A stretch of DNA of 64,000 bases. Source: Levilactobacillus lindianensis. Its GTDB lineage: Bacteria > Bacillota > Bacilli > Lactobacillales > Lactobacillaceae. Under the pieces are notes generated by a model. It searched no databases. It had not been told where the DNA came from and worked only from the letters and a program-made list of their open reading frames with translations. The DNA is taken from the NCBI RefSeq assembly GCF_003946095.1, contig NZ_RHOD01000010.1, forward strand, positions 33,318-97,317, in the 5' to 3' direction. Of the stretch, positions 19,542 to 30,120 are shown one piece after another (position 1 is the stretch's first letter; every line of letters starts with the position of its first letter). The translations under genes were made by a program, and so were the position numbers.

Positions 19542-19656
19542 CAAAGGACACCTCACAGTAAATTGATAGTTTTGGTTGTTGACCGATAATTAAGCTAGCC
19601 CATTCAATGTACCATATTCCGCGAAAAGAAGCGACCGGAACACCTCTTTACAGGGG

Positions 19657-19685
19657 TAGTCGATCGCCATTGAAACGCGTATAAT
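19657..19685 (+). promoter_or_regulatory. possible promoter for the rRNA methylase gene
   Basis: A perfect TATAAT at 19680-19685 lies about 80 bases before the start codon. The -35 region (TAGTCG at 19657-19662) is poor. Confidence 0.4.
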
Positions 19686-19763
19686 GATTGGAGAAGTTTG
19701 AAAAAACCGACAGTTTGAACCCTAAAAACAACAATTTGTAAGCTACAAAATGGAGGAATAACG

Positions 19764-21119
19764 GTGGATTTGCCAAAAGATTTTATCACAAAATATCAGC
19801 GCCTCTTGGGACCGGATGCCCCGGCATTTTTTGCAAGTTTCGATGAAACAAGTGAAGGGGGCTACCGCGTTAATCCGTCACGTCCCGAGGTGCCGGCACT
19901 AACTGCTGCCCCGGCTGTGCCCTATGCTAAGTTTGGCTACTATGGTCCGGTCAGTGGGCGAAGTCTCGCTCACCAGAGTGGCGCCGTGTACAGTCAGGAA
20001 CCGAGTGCCATGTTTGTTGGCGCAACGGCTGCCCCCCAACGTGGCGAGCGAGTTCTTGACCTGTGTGCGGCTCCCGGCGGCAAGACCACGCACCTGGCAA
20101 GTTACCTAGAAGGGACCGGGTTATTGGTCACCAATGAAATCAATCGTAAACGGGTCAGTGTCTTGGCCGAAAACGTCGAACGATTCGGTGTTAAGAATGC
20201 CTTGATTTTAAATGATGCGCCCGAACAACTCAGTCCTGTTTTCCCGGACTTCTTCGATAAGGTTCTAGTCGACGCGCCTTGTTCCGGTGAGGGCATGTTT
20301 CGTAAGGATCCAGGGGCCATGGATTATTGGTCACTGGACTATGTTCAGGAGTGTGCGGAACGTCAGCACCAAATCCTAACGGAAGCTCTCAAGATGGTTA
20401 AGCCGGGTGGTCAGTTGATTTACTCGACCTGTACGTTTGCCCCCGAAGAGGACGAACAGACCATGGCCTGGGTACTAGACAATTATCCAGATTTCCACCT
20501 GGTACCGATCGAGAAGACGGCTGGTGTGATTGATGCCATCCCCGAATGGGCCGATGGTAATCCCGAGTTGAAGAAGGCAGCGCGTCTGTTTCCCCATCTG
20601 ATGAAAGGTGAAGGGCACTTCGTGGCTAAGCTCGAACGGGATGCCGGTGAGTCCCGGCAACCGCGGGGCAAGGCTAAATTAGGGACGCCACTTACCGCCG
20701 ATCAACGTCACTTGTGGGCCGACTTCGCCCAGGATGTGTTGGGTACCGCCGACTTTACCGATCTTGTCACGGTTAAAGACCAACTCTTTGCGGTGCCAGC
20801 TAATCTGCCGGACCTCAAGCGGTGTCACGTCTTCCGCCCAGGGCTACATCTCGGAACTTTCAAGAAGAATCGTTTCGAACCAGCCTATGCCTTAGCCCTG
20901 GCCAGTGATCCCCGGACCACAGCCCACACCCTGACCATTGATGATCAGCAGTGGCGCAAATGGGTCCACGGTGACACCTTTAGCTTGGCGTCAGCCCCAA
21001 CTAAGGGCTGGTACCTCTTGACCTGCCAGGAACAGCCAGTTGGTTTCGGCAAGGTTGTGGGGAATACGGTGAAGAATTTCTTCCCTAAGGGCTTACGTTT
21101 CATGGTGTATGATGATTAA
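19764..21119 (+). CDS. rsmF: RsmF/RsmB-type 16S rRNA m5C methyltransferase
   Basis: A 451-residue NOL1/NOP2/Sun family enzyme. The SAM-binding segment LDLCAAPGGKTTHLA is near residue 97, the two catalytic cysteines lie in VDAPCSGEGMFRKD near residue 170 and in YSTCTFAPEEDEQ near residue 220, and a C-terminal PUA-like region follows. It begins with GTG after GGAGG at 8 bases. It methylates C5 of cytosine in 16S rRNA. The closest functional label by architecture is RsmF; the exact target base is not shown by sequence. Confidence 0.88.
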   Translation: MDLPKDFITKYQRLLGPDAPAFFASFDETSEGGYRVNPSRPEVPALTAAPAVPYAKFGYYGPVSGRSLAHQSGAVYSQEPSAMFVGATAAPQRGERVLDLCAAPGGKTTHLASYLEGTGLLVTNEINRKRVSVLAENVERFGVKNALILNDAPEQLSPVFPDFFDKVLVDAPCSGEGMFRKDPGAMDYWSLDYVQECAERQHQILTEALKMVKPGGQLIYSTCTFAPEEDEQTMAWVLDNYPDFHLVPIEKTAGVIDAIPEWADGNPELKKAARLFPHLMKGEGHFVAKLERDAGESRQPRGKAKLGTPLTADQRHLWADFAQDVLGTADFTDLVTVKDQLFAVPANLPDLKRCHVFRPGLHLGTFKKNRFEPAYALALASDPRTTAHTLTIDDQQWRKWVHGDTFSLASAPTKGWYLLTCQEQPVGFGKVVGNTVKNFFPKGLRFMVYDD

Positions 21120-21136
21120 TTGCTAATAGCAAAAAG

Positions 21137-21168
21137 CGTGAACACAACTATTGTGCTCACGTTTTTTT
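21137..21168 (+). terminator. intrinsic terminator after the rRNA methylase gene
   Basis: CGTGAACACAA at 21137-21147 pairs with TTGTGCTCACG at 21151-21161 (one mismatch), followed by seven T. A run of five A on the left lets it also serve the convergent fni gene. Confidence 0.85.
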
Positions 21169-21191
21169 GTATAATGGCGATTGATTTTAGC

Positions 21192-22229
21192 TTAATAAGT
21201 CAGTTGTCGTTGTTCACAATAGTCTCGCAGTTCTCGTGAGAGCAAAAGGTGTTGTTGCTGAAGCTCGTCAATAGACGCCGTTCCCAGCAGTGTCATGATG
21301 GTTTTGAGACCCGTTTGCCAGTCCAAGAGGAACTGCGTCGTGGTGGCCTCATCCGTCTTGATCAGGTGGTGGAGAATTTGTCCCGCGCTACCGACGACGT
21401 TGGCTCCTAGCGCTAATGCCTTGGCAATGTCTAACGGTTGGCGAACACCACCGGTGGCGATCACCTGTAACTCAGGCTGTCTCCGGGCTTCTAGGAGCGA
21501 CTCCACGGTTGTCTGGCCCCAACCGGCTAGGTAATCGAGATCCTTGCCAGGTCGCCGAAAGTTTTCGATTTGAGCGAAATTTGTGCCTCCACGACCACCC
21601 AGGTCGACTAAGGTGACGCCGACCGCAGCTAATTGTCGAAGAGTCTCATGGGCCATACCGAAACCAACCTCCTTGACGATGATCGGCACGTCGAGGCGCG
21701 CCACGGTCTCGCCGATGTTGTCTAACCAGTGAAAGGTCCGGTCGCCCTCGGGCATGACCAGTTCCTGAGCCGTATTAATGTGAATTTCTAGGGCGTCGGC
21801 TGCCAGCATGTCCACCACGGTTCGAGCGTCCCGCGAGCCGTGACCGGCGCCAATGTTTGCGAAGACTAAACCGTCGGGGTTATTTTCTCGTAAGGGCGTG
21901 AAGGTGGCGATAGCTTGCGAATCCTTGAGTGCAATGCTCTGCGAACCACTGGCCACAGCCATGCCGGTCAAAGCGGCAATCCGTCCCAGACTCGCATTGA
22001 CCTTGCCCGTACGTGGTGAACCACCGGTCATGGCTTCGATCAGCAGGGGCACTGGCAGGGACAAGGGGCCGAGATGAGTCGTGAGATCCACATCCGTCAC
22101 AGCCATTTCGGGCAGACTTTGGTGGATGAAACGGAGCTCGTCGAACTGACTAGCGGCCACCGGCGTATAAAATTTTTCCGCCAGCGACAGGTGTTCGTCC
22201 TTGCGGTGGGCGTGGCGTGAAATTTCCAT
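21192..22229 (-). CDS. fni: type 2 isopentenyl-diphosphate delta-isomerase
   Basis: A 345-residue FMN-dependent enzyme interconverting isopentenyl and dimethylallyl diphosphate. Signatures are the N-terminal [20 protein letters not shown] near residue 62, [10 protein letters not shown] near residue 90, IVKEVGFGM and [12 protein letters not shown] near residue 213. It is the last gene of the mevalonate cluster mvk-mvaD-mvaK2-fni, 11 bases after mvaK2. Type 2 isomerases are the usual form in lactic acid bacteria. Confidence 0.95.
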   Translation of the reverse strand: MEISRHAHRKDEHLSLAEKFYTPVAASQFDELRFIHQSLPEMAVTDVDLTTHLGPLSLPVPLLIEAMTGGSPRTGKVNASLGRIAALTGMAVASGSQSIALKDSQAIATFTPLRENNPDGLVFANIGAGHGSRDARTVVDMLAADALEIHINTAQELVMPEGDRTFHWLDNIGETVARLDVPIIVKEVGFGMAHETLRQLAAVGVTLVDLGGRGGTNFAQIENFRRPGKDLDYLAGWGQTTVESLLEARRQPELQVIATGGVRQPLDIAKALALGANVVGSAGQILHHLIKTDEATTTQFLLDWQTGLKTIMTLLGTASIDELQQQHLLLSRELRDYCEQRQLTY

Positions 22230-22240
22230 GATAAAACTCC

Positions 22241-23314
22241 TTATTCGATCACGTGATGGACGTTTAATTTCAAGGGTTCAATCCCGCGTTGTTCCCATTC
22301 GTGGAGCAGACTGGCAAGATCGCGAGCGGCATCAATAATGACAATGCCACAGTCGCCGCCACCGGCTCCGGAGGATTTGGCGGCGCCACCGATACCCACG
22401 GCGATGTCACACATCGTCTTGAGTAACTTGGTTTCAATGGTGACGTGGCTCAGGGTAGCCAAGTGATCCAACAGGTTACGGTTAACCGCAATCTCGCGTT
22501 GAATGGCCTGAAGATCCTGATCGTGGAACCCGTCAATCATGCGTTGCAGGCAGGCCTTGCTTTCGCGCAGGAAGGTGTGGTATTCGTGTCGTTGCGTGGC
22601 CTTGAAGAGGGCGACCTTGTCGACGAGATGGGAGGTGGAAGCTGGTGTTCCAGTCCACCCGATCATCAAACGTAGAGATTCTGGTGGGGTCAACAGTTCA
22701 ATCTGGAGCCCTGGCCAGTCGGTATTCAAGAGGTCCGTTAGGCTGAGTTCACGCCGAGCGGAGGCCAACCAATCGCGGTCAAAGGCCTGATAGGCAATCC
22801 AACCACCGTAAACAGAGGCGGCGATGTCTCCCAGGGATCCGTTCCCTTGGACGTCGAGGTGGGCGATGGCGGCTAACTTAAAGAGCCGGTCCTTACTCAT
22901 TTCGAGACCGTAGAATTGGCACAGGGCCTTGATCGTGGCAACGGTGACGGCGGCCGAAGAACCCAGACCGTACTTTTTGCCGTCGGCGCTGTCGAGGTCA
23001 CTGTTGACGTTTAAGTGGTAGATAGCCAGGGGTTTACCCAGTGACTGGGCATATTGTTCCGTGAGCCGGATGGCCGACAAAATATAGTGAAAGGGATTGT
23101 CTCGGTTGTCAAAAACCAACTCGTTCCCTTGACGTTGCCAGTAGAGTGAGTTTTCTTGGTACTGCTTGGAAGCAATTCGCCCGTAATCGTGGCTTGGTGT
23201 GATGGTTACCGTCACGAACTGGTTAAGTGCGACAATAATTGCCGGGTAACCGGGTTCAACGACGGCATATTCACCGGCAATATAAAGTTTTCCGGGTGCT
23301 TGCGCGGAAATCAA
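22241..23314 (-). CDS. mvaK2: phosphomevalonate kinase
   Basis: A 357-residue GHMP kinase converting mevalonate-5-phosphate to the diphosphate. The N-terminal substrate segment [17 protein letters not shown], the ATP-binding [17 protein letters not shown] near residue 116 and the C-terminal [15 protein letters not shown] glycine-rich loop are all present. It starts with TTG, with AAGGGA 9 bases upstream. It lies between mvaD and fni on the minus strand, in an operon. Confidence 0.95.
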   Translation of the reverse strand: MISAQAPGKLYIAGEYAVVEPGYPAIIVALNQFVTVTITPSHDYGRIASKQYQENSLYWQRQGNELVFDNRDNPFHYILSAIRLTEQYAQSLGKPLAIYHLNVNSDLDSADGKKYGLGSSAAVTVATIKALCQFYGLEMSKDRLFKLAAIAHLDVQGNGSLGDIAASVYGGWIAYQAFDRDWLASARRELSLTDLLNTDWPGLQIELLTPPESLRLMIGWTGTPASTSHLVDKVALFKATQRHEYHTFLRESKACLQRMIDGFHDQDLQAIQREIAVNRNLLDHLATLSHVTIETKLLKTMCDIAVGIGGAAKSSGAGGGDCGIVIIDAARDLASLLHEWEQRGIEPLKLNVHHVIE

Positions 23315-23356
23315 AAGATCAGGTCCCTTCTGTTGCTGTTCAATAAATTTGATGGT

Positions 23357-24334
23357 TTAGGATAAGTATTTCAGACCGGGGCCCGGGTGGGCGACGATAA
23401 CATTGGTAGCGCCAAAGAGTTCACTGAAGCGCTGCGTGATGGCGGGAACGGTCGGTTCCTCGCAGAAAACCTTGAGGTTAGGACCGGCATCCAGGGTGTA
23501 ATAACAGGGGACGCCTTGGTCGCGCAGTTCTTGAACGGCGGCCATGGCCGTTAGCGTGTCGCCATTAAAGTAAGTATAGGGTGGCTGGGCGCTTAGGGTC
23601 AGCGCATGCATCCGCATGGCGTTACTTTCGAGAATCTCGCCCAGCGTCTGGAAGTCATGGTCGTGGATCGCAGGCTTGATGGCTGCGAGATCCTGAGCCA
23701 CGACGTCACGCCAGGCCGCGTAATAGGGCGACGTGGTCACGCTACTCTGCATTCCTTGACGTGAGCTGACCTTCTTATGGTGCGGGTCCAAGACGAGGGC
23801 CACGACTGCTAGTGGCCAATCGACCTGTTCAGCAATGGGGACGGCGTAGGAATCGGCATCGCGATGTCCTGCCTGCCATTCAACGAAGCCACCATAGATG
23901 GAACGGGTTGCCGATCCAGAGCCGCGACGCGCAAGCCGTGACAGGGCAGGCTTGTCCAAGCTAAGGCCGGCAGCCTTGCTGGCCGCGCCGGCCAAGGCCG
24001 CAAAAGCTGAGGCTGAAGATGCTAGGCCGGCCGCGGTTGGCACGTGATTCGTCGAGGATACTCGCGCAAAAGAGGTGCCCGCAGTCATTTGGCGCACCAA
24101 GTTAAGAAACGTATGAACTTTTTGACTGGCTTTTTCTGAGAGCCGTTGGCCATTTAACGTGACCTCATCGGCAGACAGGCGATCGTCAAATTCGACGGTG
24201 GTGTCGGTGTAAAACTGGTCGAGGGTCAGGGAAAGGCTACTGGTCTGAGGTAAGATGAACTCGGTATCGGCTTTTCCCCAGTATTTAACGAGGGCGATGT
24301 TGGTGTGAGCACGAGCTGTAACAGCAGGCATCAT
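23357..24334 (-). CDS. mvaD: diphosphomevalonate decarboxylase
   Basis: A 325-residue GHMP-fold enzyme making isopentenyl diphosphate with loss of CO2. Signature segments are ARAHTNIALVKYWGKAD at the N-terminus, TAAGLASSASAFAALA near residue 103, RRGSGSATRSIYGGFVEW near residue 135 and YTLDAGPNLKVF near residue 277. Its ATG overlaps the mvk stop codon by 4 bases (ATGA), giving coupled translation. Confidence 0.96.
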   Translation of the reverse strand: MMPAVTARAHTNIALVKYWGKADTEFILPQTSSLSLTLDQFYTDTTVEFDDRLSADEVTLNGQRLSEKASQKVHTFLNLVRQMTAGTSFARVSSTNHVPTAAGLASSASAFAALAGAASKAAGLSLDKPALSRLARRGSGSATRSIYGGFVEWQAGHRDADSYAVPIAEQVDWPLAVVALVLDPHHKKVSSRQGMQSSVTTSPYYAAWRDVVAQDLAAIKPAIHDHDFQTLGEILESNAMRMHALTLSAQPPYTYFNGDTLTAMAAVQELRDQGVPCYYTLDAGPNLKVFCEEPTVPAITQRFSELFGATNVIVAHPGPGLKYLS

Positions 24335-25278
24335 TCGGGTTCCTCCTCTAAGTTAAAGCTTTCCAGCCAGGTCTGAGTGGCTCCGGCGGCCGTCAATTCT
24401 TGTTGCACGTGTTTTGCAGTTGGTAGGTCGGCACACAGGGCAATCAGGCAGCCCCCCATGCCACCACCAGTTAATTTGGCCCCTAAAGCGCCGTTAGCGG
24501 TGGCAATGGCCGTCAGTTGGTCCAGTTCCGGGGAACTAACGCCTAGCCCACGGAGCTGCTCCTGAGCGGCACTCATGACGTGTCCAAGTGCGGGGAGGTC
24601 TGGTTGGGCTAATGCGACTCTAGCTTCTTGTGCGAGCAGACCTAACGTGTCAATCTGGCGGGTCGTTTCCTGTGGAAATAAGGTTTTGCGTTGGGCGACG
24701 GCGGCGACGGCCTTACCCGTCTGGCCCTTGATCCCACTGTCGGCAATGACCAGGGTGCCATTTAAGGCAAAGGGGATCTGCGTAATGGCTTGGTGCGGCA
24801 CGAACCAGATCGGCACAGCCGAACTGACCGTAGCCGCATCGATCCCACTTGGATTCCCGTGAGTGATCTTCTCAGCGATGGCGGCGGTGGCCAAGAGTTG
24901 GTCGCGGGTCATTGTCCGATCAAAAAAAGCAGTCATTGCGCGCGTGATCGCCACGGCCACAGCGGCTGAGGATCCCATGCCACGTTCGGCAGGCAAATCA
25001 CTCTCGATCCGCATGGCAAAAGGCGTTTGATGGCCATTGAATCGGTCTAGCAGTGTGTGAATGAGCTTCGCCACGCCCGCAAGGTTCTGTCCCAGTTCGT
25101 CGATTGGGCCGTCAAAGTAACGGCTCGAGATCGTTTGGCCGGTAGTGGTTGGGCGCATCGTCACGTTGGTTTGGACCGAAGGCAGGGGTAAGGCGATGGC
25201 TGGTTGCCCATAAACAACACTGTGATCACCAATAAGAATAATTTTGGCATTACTTTGCCCGGTAACGGTTCTAGCCAC
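24331..25278 (-). CDS. mvk: mevalonate kinase
   Basis: A 315-residue GHMP kinase, the first enzyme in this cluster. Present are the N-terminal AKIILIGDHSVVYGQPAIALPL, the ATP loop ERGMGSSAAVAVAITRA near residue 94, GNPSGIDAATVSS and the C-terminal AKLTGGGMGGCLIAL. It is the promoter-proximal gene of mvk-mvaD-mvaK2-fni. HMG-CoA synthase and reductase are not in this window. Confidence 0.96.
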   Translation of the reverse strand: MARTVTGQSNAKIILIGDHSVVYGQPAIALPLPSVQTNVTMRPTTTGQTISSRYFDGPIDELGQNLAGVAKLIHTLLDRFNGHQTPFAMRIESDLPAERGMGSSAAVAVAITRAMTAFFDRTMTRDQLLATAAIAEKITHGNPSGIDAATVSSAVPIWFVPHQAITQIPFALNGTLVIADSGIKGQTGKAVAAVAQRKTLFPQETTRQIDTLGLLAQEARVALAQPDLPALGHVMSAAQEQLRGLGVSSPELDQLTAIATANGALGAKLTGGGMGGCLIALCADLPTAKHVQQELTAAGATQTWLESFNLEEEPE

Positions 25279-25503
25279 GTCTACTCGCTCGCTTTCTTCA
25301 TGAAATTATCTACCAGAATATCATACTCTACTGATAACTATTGCGCTAGCTTTGCCCCTGAAAAACTGCCAATCTGTCAAAAATTAACCCTTTCTATAGA
25401 ATTACCGTCCGATCGGGGTAACGCCACGATAGCGTTGCCTGGCTAAGTGGTGTATCATAGTGCCAGTTATAATCGCAATTGTGCAGAAATTGGTGAGCAT
25501 ATT

Positions 25504-28347
25504 ATGGATAAAGACACGGTTTATGCGGTGGTGGATATTGAAACTACCGGGACCAGTGTGAAAGATGGCGACCGCATTATCCAAATTGGGTGCGTCTTCG
25601 TCCAGCATAATCAGGTGATCAATCATTTTGAAACGGATGTGAATCCGCTTCGAGAGATCCCCGCGGCCATCTCAAGGCTAACGGGAATCACCAACAAACG
25701 GGTTCGTCACGCGCCACTCTTTGACGACGTGGCCGGGACTCTCTATAGCCTGTTGACGGATACGGTGTTTGTAGCCCACAACGTTAATTTTGATTTACCC
25801 TTCATCAACTCGGAATTCGCTCGGGTGGGTTATCCAGAATTAAACATTGCGGCGGTGGATACCGTTTCTCTCAGCCAGATTCTCTTGCCGACAGCCCCAA
25901 GCTTTCGGTTACGAGATCTGAGTAGCTACTTCAACATCGAACATGACAACCCCCATTCGGCGGACAGTGACGCCGGGGCGACCGCGGAATTATTTATCTT
26001 TCTCTTCCGTCGGTTGCGGGGGTTACCACTGGTGACGCTTCAACAGATGATTGATTTACGACCGGAACTACCGCTCCAAACGGCGGCTCTTTTTGACGTG
26101 GCGGTGCGATTGAATACGGCGACACCACGCAAGCTGCCGGACTATCTTTATGTGAAGAATGGTTTAGCCTTGCGGCAGACACAGCCGTTACCAACGGCAA
26201 CACTGGCTGAACCGAGCACGTATCCGAAAACAAAGAAACAAAAACAGCGGCTGATGCCGGATAACCTGGAATGGCGTCCGGAACAAGCTAAGATGATGAA
26301 TTACATTTACAACAATTACGCCCACAGTGATCTTCATCCGGTTAAACAGATGATTGTGGAGGCCCCAACGGGCATTGGGAAGAGTCTCGGGTATCTTTTG
26401 CCGATGGCTTACCTGACGCAGGGCAACCGAACGGTCGTGATCAGCACGGCCACAACATTACTCCAAGAACAATTATTGACACAAACGGTGCCACTGCTTA
26501 ATCAAATCGTGCCTTTCACCATGAATGCCGTTTTGGTTAAGGGCGGGCGGCACTACCTGGATCTACAACGGTTTGCCACGACTCTCAAGGTGGCCGAAAG
26601 TTCCAAGCAGACGCAATTGCTGAAACTCCGGCTCTTGGTCTGGCTGACCATGACGACCACCGGTGATCTTGATGAGTTACATCTAGCAACTTATCGTGCC
26701 CCATACTTCCAAGAGATTGTCCACGAGGGGACCGTGGCTAACGATAACCCCTTCTATGAAGATGATTTCGTTCGACGCCGGGATCAGCGGGTCGCCCAGG
26801 CCCAGATTGTGATTGTCAATCATGCCTATCTGAGTGAGCATGCAAGTGAGTTGGGCCAGAACCTCTCGCGGCCATATCTGGTCATCGATGAAGCCCAACA
26901 CTTGGCCGACAGTACGCTACGTCAGCGACGGACTCAGGTGAAGTTTGCCAACATCGTCAATGAACTACATCATATTCAACGCGAGATCAGTCGTGAGATG
27001 GGGACGAGTCTCCTGCGGTTGTTCCATGGGAATACCGCGGCAGTCCGCAGTCTCAATAGCCTGTTGGTTACCAGCCAGAACCTAGAGAAGACGCTGCGCC
27101 AATTGGTTAACCAACTCTTCTTGACCTTCTTAGCCGGTCAAAGGGGAAATACCCAAAACCAAGTCATTGAACAACTTATCCCGACCGCTAAACTAGCAGC
27201 CATGAGTCAACAGACTCAGCCACTTCTCGATACGATTCAGAAGGATAATACAACCTTACTGATTCAGTTGGGTCGACTGCGGCAACAGTTTGAACAGCAC
27301 CGTGATCGGTTTGCATCTTCAGAACGTTACATCTTCGAACAAGTTGACACGCGGGTTCACGTGATTGATGATGACGTGGTGCAGCTAGTGGCGATCTTCG
27401 ATCAGGTGACGCAACAGGGACCGGCTAGTCTATTCTGGCTGACGATTAACCACGTTGGTGATCGCAATAGCCTGCAACTGGCTAGTGGTTTATTGGCGAC
27501 GGAAGGTTTCTTGCGCCGTCAGATTTACACGCATTTCCAGCCGGTCTTGTTAACCGGGGCGACCCTGTTCTCCTCGGGACGTTCACAATACATTCTCGAT
27601 CAGTTCGACCTCGAACGGGATGAGACGACCACGCATCGCATGCGGTCGAGTTTTGACTACAGTGAACAGGCCGAGTTGTTTGTGGCGGACGATGGTCCAG
27701 ACTTGAGTAAGGTGTCAACACGTGACTATATTGTCTATTTGTCTACTGCAATAACCCAATTGGCGGGATCTGTAAACAAGCAAACGTTGGTCCTTTTCAA
27801 CTCGCTGAGTGTGATCGAACAGGTCTACCAGCAGTTGGTCAAGCAACCCGAATTTGCTAATCGGGAGATCTTTGCCCAGGGGATCAGTGGGAGTCGCGAA
27901 CGAATTGCCAAACGATTTGCGACCAGTCATGGCGCCATCTTGTTAGGCGCAGCTAGTTTTTGGGAAGGGATTGACCTGCCCGCAGAGCAGCTGGAACTTC
28001 TGATTGTGACGCGCCTGCCATTTGATTCGCCTGACCGGGTCTTCGTGAAGGCCAATTATGCGCGTTTGGAGGCAGCGGGGAAGAACCCGTTCTACAATGC
28101 GGCATTACCGGCGGCCACCTTACGCCTGCGTCAAGGGGTAGGTCGATTGATTCGAACGCCGACCGATCGCGGAGCCATTGTGATTTTGGATCAACGGCTC
28201 CTAGAGCGACAATATGGCAAGAGTATTCTGCGAGCCTTACCCGCCGATCTTAGCCGGACGGACGGCGACATTACCACCATTTCACAAGGGTTGGTTAAAT
28301 TTTTTGAAAAAAAGCCGAACAACCCGGTGACGCCCCCGGAAGTTTGA
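25504..28347 (+). CDS. dinG: DinG-family helicase fused to a DnaQ-type exonuclease
   Basis: A 947-residue two-part protein. Residues 1-170 form a 3'-5' exonuclease with the DxE motif in VVDIETTGTS and ExoII/ExoIII-type residues in VAHNVNFDLPF and HSADSDAGATAELF. The rest is a superfamily 2 helicase with Walker A EAPTGIGKS near residue 300, VIDEAQHLAD, and the C-terminal motifs WEGIDLP and RLRQGVGRLIR. The Firmicutes form lacks the iron-sulphur cysteines of E. coli DinG. ATG 25504 removes a 19-residue upstream extension. It heads the run dinG-DUF5590-aspartate aminotransferase-asnS-dnaD. Confidence 0.93.
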   Translation: MDKDTVYAVVDIETTGTSVKDGDRIIQIGCVFVQHNQVINHFETDVNPLREIPAAISRLTGITNKRVRHAPLFDDVAGTLYSLLTDTVFVAHNVNFDLPFINSEFARVGYPELNIAAVDTVSLSQILLPTAPSFRLRDLSSYFNIEHDNPHSADSDAGATAELFIFLFRRLRGLPLVTLQQMIDLRPELPLQTAALFDVAVRLNTATPRKLPDYLYVKNGLALRQTQPLPTATLAEPSTYPKTKKQKQRLMPDNLEWRPEQAKMMNYIYNNYAHSDLHPVKQMIVEAPTGIGKSLGYLLPMAYLTQGNRTVVISTATTLLQEQLLTQTVPLLNQIVPFTMNAVLVKGGRHYLDLQRFATTLKVAESSKQTQLLKLRLLVWLTMTTTGDLDELHLATYRAPYFQEIVHEGTVANDNPFYEDDFVRRRDQRVAQAQIVIVNHAYLSEHASELGQNLSRPYLVIDEAQHLADSTLRQRRTQVKFANIVNELHHIQREISREMGTSLLRLFHGNTAAVRSLNSLLVTSQNLEKTLRQLVNQLFLTFLAGQRGNTQNQVIEQLIPTAKLAAMSQQTQPLLDTIQKDNTTLLIQLGRLRQQFEQHRDRFASSERYIFEQVDTRVHVIDDDVVQLVAIFDQVTQQGPASLFWLTINHVGDRNSLQLASGLLATEGFLRRQIYTHFQPVLLTGATLFSSGRSQYILDQFDLERDETTTHRMRSSFDYSEQAELFVADDGPDLSKVSTRDYIVYLSTAITQLAGSVNKQTLVLFNSLSVIEQVYQQLVKQPEFANREIFAQGISGSRERIAKRFATSHGAILLGAASFWEGIDLPAEQLELLIVTRLPFDSPDRVFVKANYARLEAAGKNPFYNAALPAATLRLRQGVGRLIRTPTDRGAIVILDQRLLERQYGKSILRALPADLSRTDGDITTISQGLVKFFEKKPNNPVTPPEV

Positions 28348-28395
28348 TATAATTGGAAAAGATTGAATTCTGATAAGGGAGTACGAAGAGAATTG

Positions 28396-28899
28396 ATGAG
28401 ACAACAATATCAACGGCGTCGGCGGCCACGCCACTGGGTGCTCCTGAGCATTCTGGTCATTGTCCTAGTGCTGTTAATCAGTGCAGGCTATGTGATTCGG
28501 CGGGCTACTAAGCCGCTCAGCCAGGATCAGATTAGGGCGGAACGAATCGCCCAGAAATCAGGTCATCTGACGAGTACCAGTGATTTTTACTGGACGAATT
28601 TAAATTCCACCTATTACACGGTAGCCGGTAAGAATAAGCAGAAACAGGATGTTTATGCGGTTATCTCCAAGTCGGGCAAGGATGTCACCGTACTAAAACA
28701 AAGTGCGGGGATGTCACGGAATACGGCACTCCAGCAGGTCTGGAAACGTAATCCCAAGAAGGTGCTGTCGGCTGCTCTACGGATCTTTAACGGCAAGCCG
28801 GCCTGGCAAGTGGGTTATCTCAATCAGAGTGGTAAGCTCTGCTACGTGACCTTCCAGTACAGTAATGGAAAGGTTCTCCAGCAGATCGCCAACATTTAG
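28396..28899 (+). CDS. DUF5590-like membrane-anchored protein
   Basis: A 167-residue protein with a very basic N-terminus (RRRRPRHW), one membrane segment at about residues 18-36 and an extracytoplasmic domain containing two short beta-rich repeats resembling PepSY/YpmB folds. The position between dinG and the aspartate aminotransferase matches ypmB of Bacillus, which supports the family. The start among TTG 28363, TTG 28393 and ATG 28396 is uncertain. Function unknown; it is co-transcribed with its neighbours. Confidence 0.78.
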   Translation: MRQQYQRRRRPRHWVLLSILVIVLVLLISAGYVIRRATKPLSQDQIRAERIAQKSGHLTSTSDFYWTNLNSTYYTVAGKNKQKQDVYAVISKSGKDVTVLKQSAGMSRNTALQQVWKRNPKKVLSAALRIFNGKPAWQVGYLNQSGKLCYVTFQYSNGKVLQQIANI

Positions 28900-28913
28900 C
28901 AAGGAGGATGACG

Positions 28914-30092
28914 ATGCGACTTTCTAAGCGAGCACAAGCAGTGCGCCCTTCGGCAACTTTAGCAACCGGCCAACGGGCCAGAGAACTCCAAGCAGCAGGA
29001 GTCGACGTGATCAATCTGAGTGTGGGCCAGCCGGATTTCCCGACGCCGGCGCCCATCAATGCCAAGGCCGTGGCGGCCATTAATGCCGGAACGGTCGACG
29101 GTTATACGGATACGGCGGGAATCCTCCCACTGCGCGAGGCTGTCAGCCAGCAGGTTCGGCGGTTACATGGGATTGACGTGTCCGCCAATCAGGTAGTCGT
29201 GACGACTGGGGCCAAGTTGGCCTTGTATGCCCTTTGCCAAGTTTTATTGGATCCCGGTGACGAAGTCCTCTTGCCAAAACCCTACTGGGTCAGTTATGCT
29301 GAACAAGTGGGGCTGGCCGGAGGTCGTCCGGTAACGGTCGATCCTCAGGCAAACTTGAAGGTGACACCAGACCAATTGGCACAAGCCTATACGCCACGTA
29401 CCCGGGCCTTGATTCTCAATTCGCCACAGAATCCCAGCGGGGTAGTCTACTCTCAAGCGGAATTACAGGCGATTGGTGAATGGGCAGTTGCCCGAGATGT
29501 GCTGGTCATTGCCGATGATATTTATGGTGAACTCGTTTATGATGGCTCGACAGTAGCGCCGTCGATCGTGGGGATTACCCCGGCCATTACGGCGCAGACC
29601 GTGTTGATCGGTGGGGTCTCCAAGACCTATGCGATGACCGGCTGGCGGATTGGCTATGCCATTGGCCAACCAGCACTGATGCAAGCGATGAAGACCGTGT
29701 TATCCCATATGACCGGGAATACGGCTGCCGTGAGTCAGGTGGCCGCTCAGGCGGCGTTGACCATGGACCAAGCATCGGTTGTTACCATGCGCGCTGATTT
29801 CAAACGGCGACGTGATGCAATTTACCCACTGCTGACGGCCTTGCCTGGCTTTCATTTAGCGGGTAAGCCGCAGGGGGCCTTCTACTTCTTCCCAGATATT
29901 ACGGCGGCGATGGCCATCAAACAGGTGGCCACGTCGAGTGAGTTTGTCGCCAAGGTGTTAGAAGAAGCTCACGTGGCGGTCGTCGCGGGAGAAGCCTTCG
30001 GCATGCCGGGGCATATTCGCCTCAGCTACGCGTCTAGTCTGCCCGTGCTCTTGACGGCGATGGACCGTTTAAAACAGTTTATGCAAGATTAA
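28914..30092 (+). CDS. aspB: pyridoxal phosphate-dependent aspartate aminotransferase
   Basis: A 392-residue class I aminotransferase. Residue patterns include NLSVGQPDFPTPAPI, the substrate loop LLPKPYWVSYAEQV, SPQNPSGVVYSQ, DDIYGELVYDG, the PLP-lysine segment GGVSKTYAMTGWRIGYAIG and the C-terminal HIRLSYASS. ATG 28914 sits 6 bases after AAGGAGG. The neighbour asnS uses aspartate-derived asparagine, matching the Bacillus ypmB-aspB-asnS order, so the physiological substrate is probably aspartate/oxaloacetate. Confidence 0.93.
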   Translation: MRLSKRAQAVRPSATLATGQRARELQAAGVDVINLSVGQPDFPTPAPINAKAVAAINAGTVDGYTDTAGILPLREAVSQQVRRLHGIDVSANQVVVTTGAKLALYALCQVLLDPGDEVLLPKPYWVSYAEQVGLAGGRPVTVDPQANLKVTPDQLAQAYTPRTRALILNSPQNPSGVVYSQAELQAIGEWAVARDVLVIADDIYGELVYDGSTVAPSIVGITPAITAQTVLIGGVSKTYAMTGWRIGYAIGQPALMQAMKTVLSHMTGNTAAVSQVAAQAALTMDQASVVTMRADFKRRRDAIYPLLTALPGFHLAGKPQGAFYFFPDITAAMAIKQVATSSEFVAKVLEEAHVAVVAGEAFGMPGHIRLSYASSLPVLLTAMDRLKQFMQD

Positions 30093-30120
30093 AAATTTAT
30101 TGTGAGATGGAGGAATGATT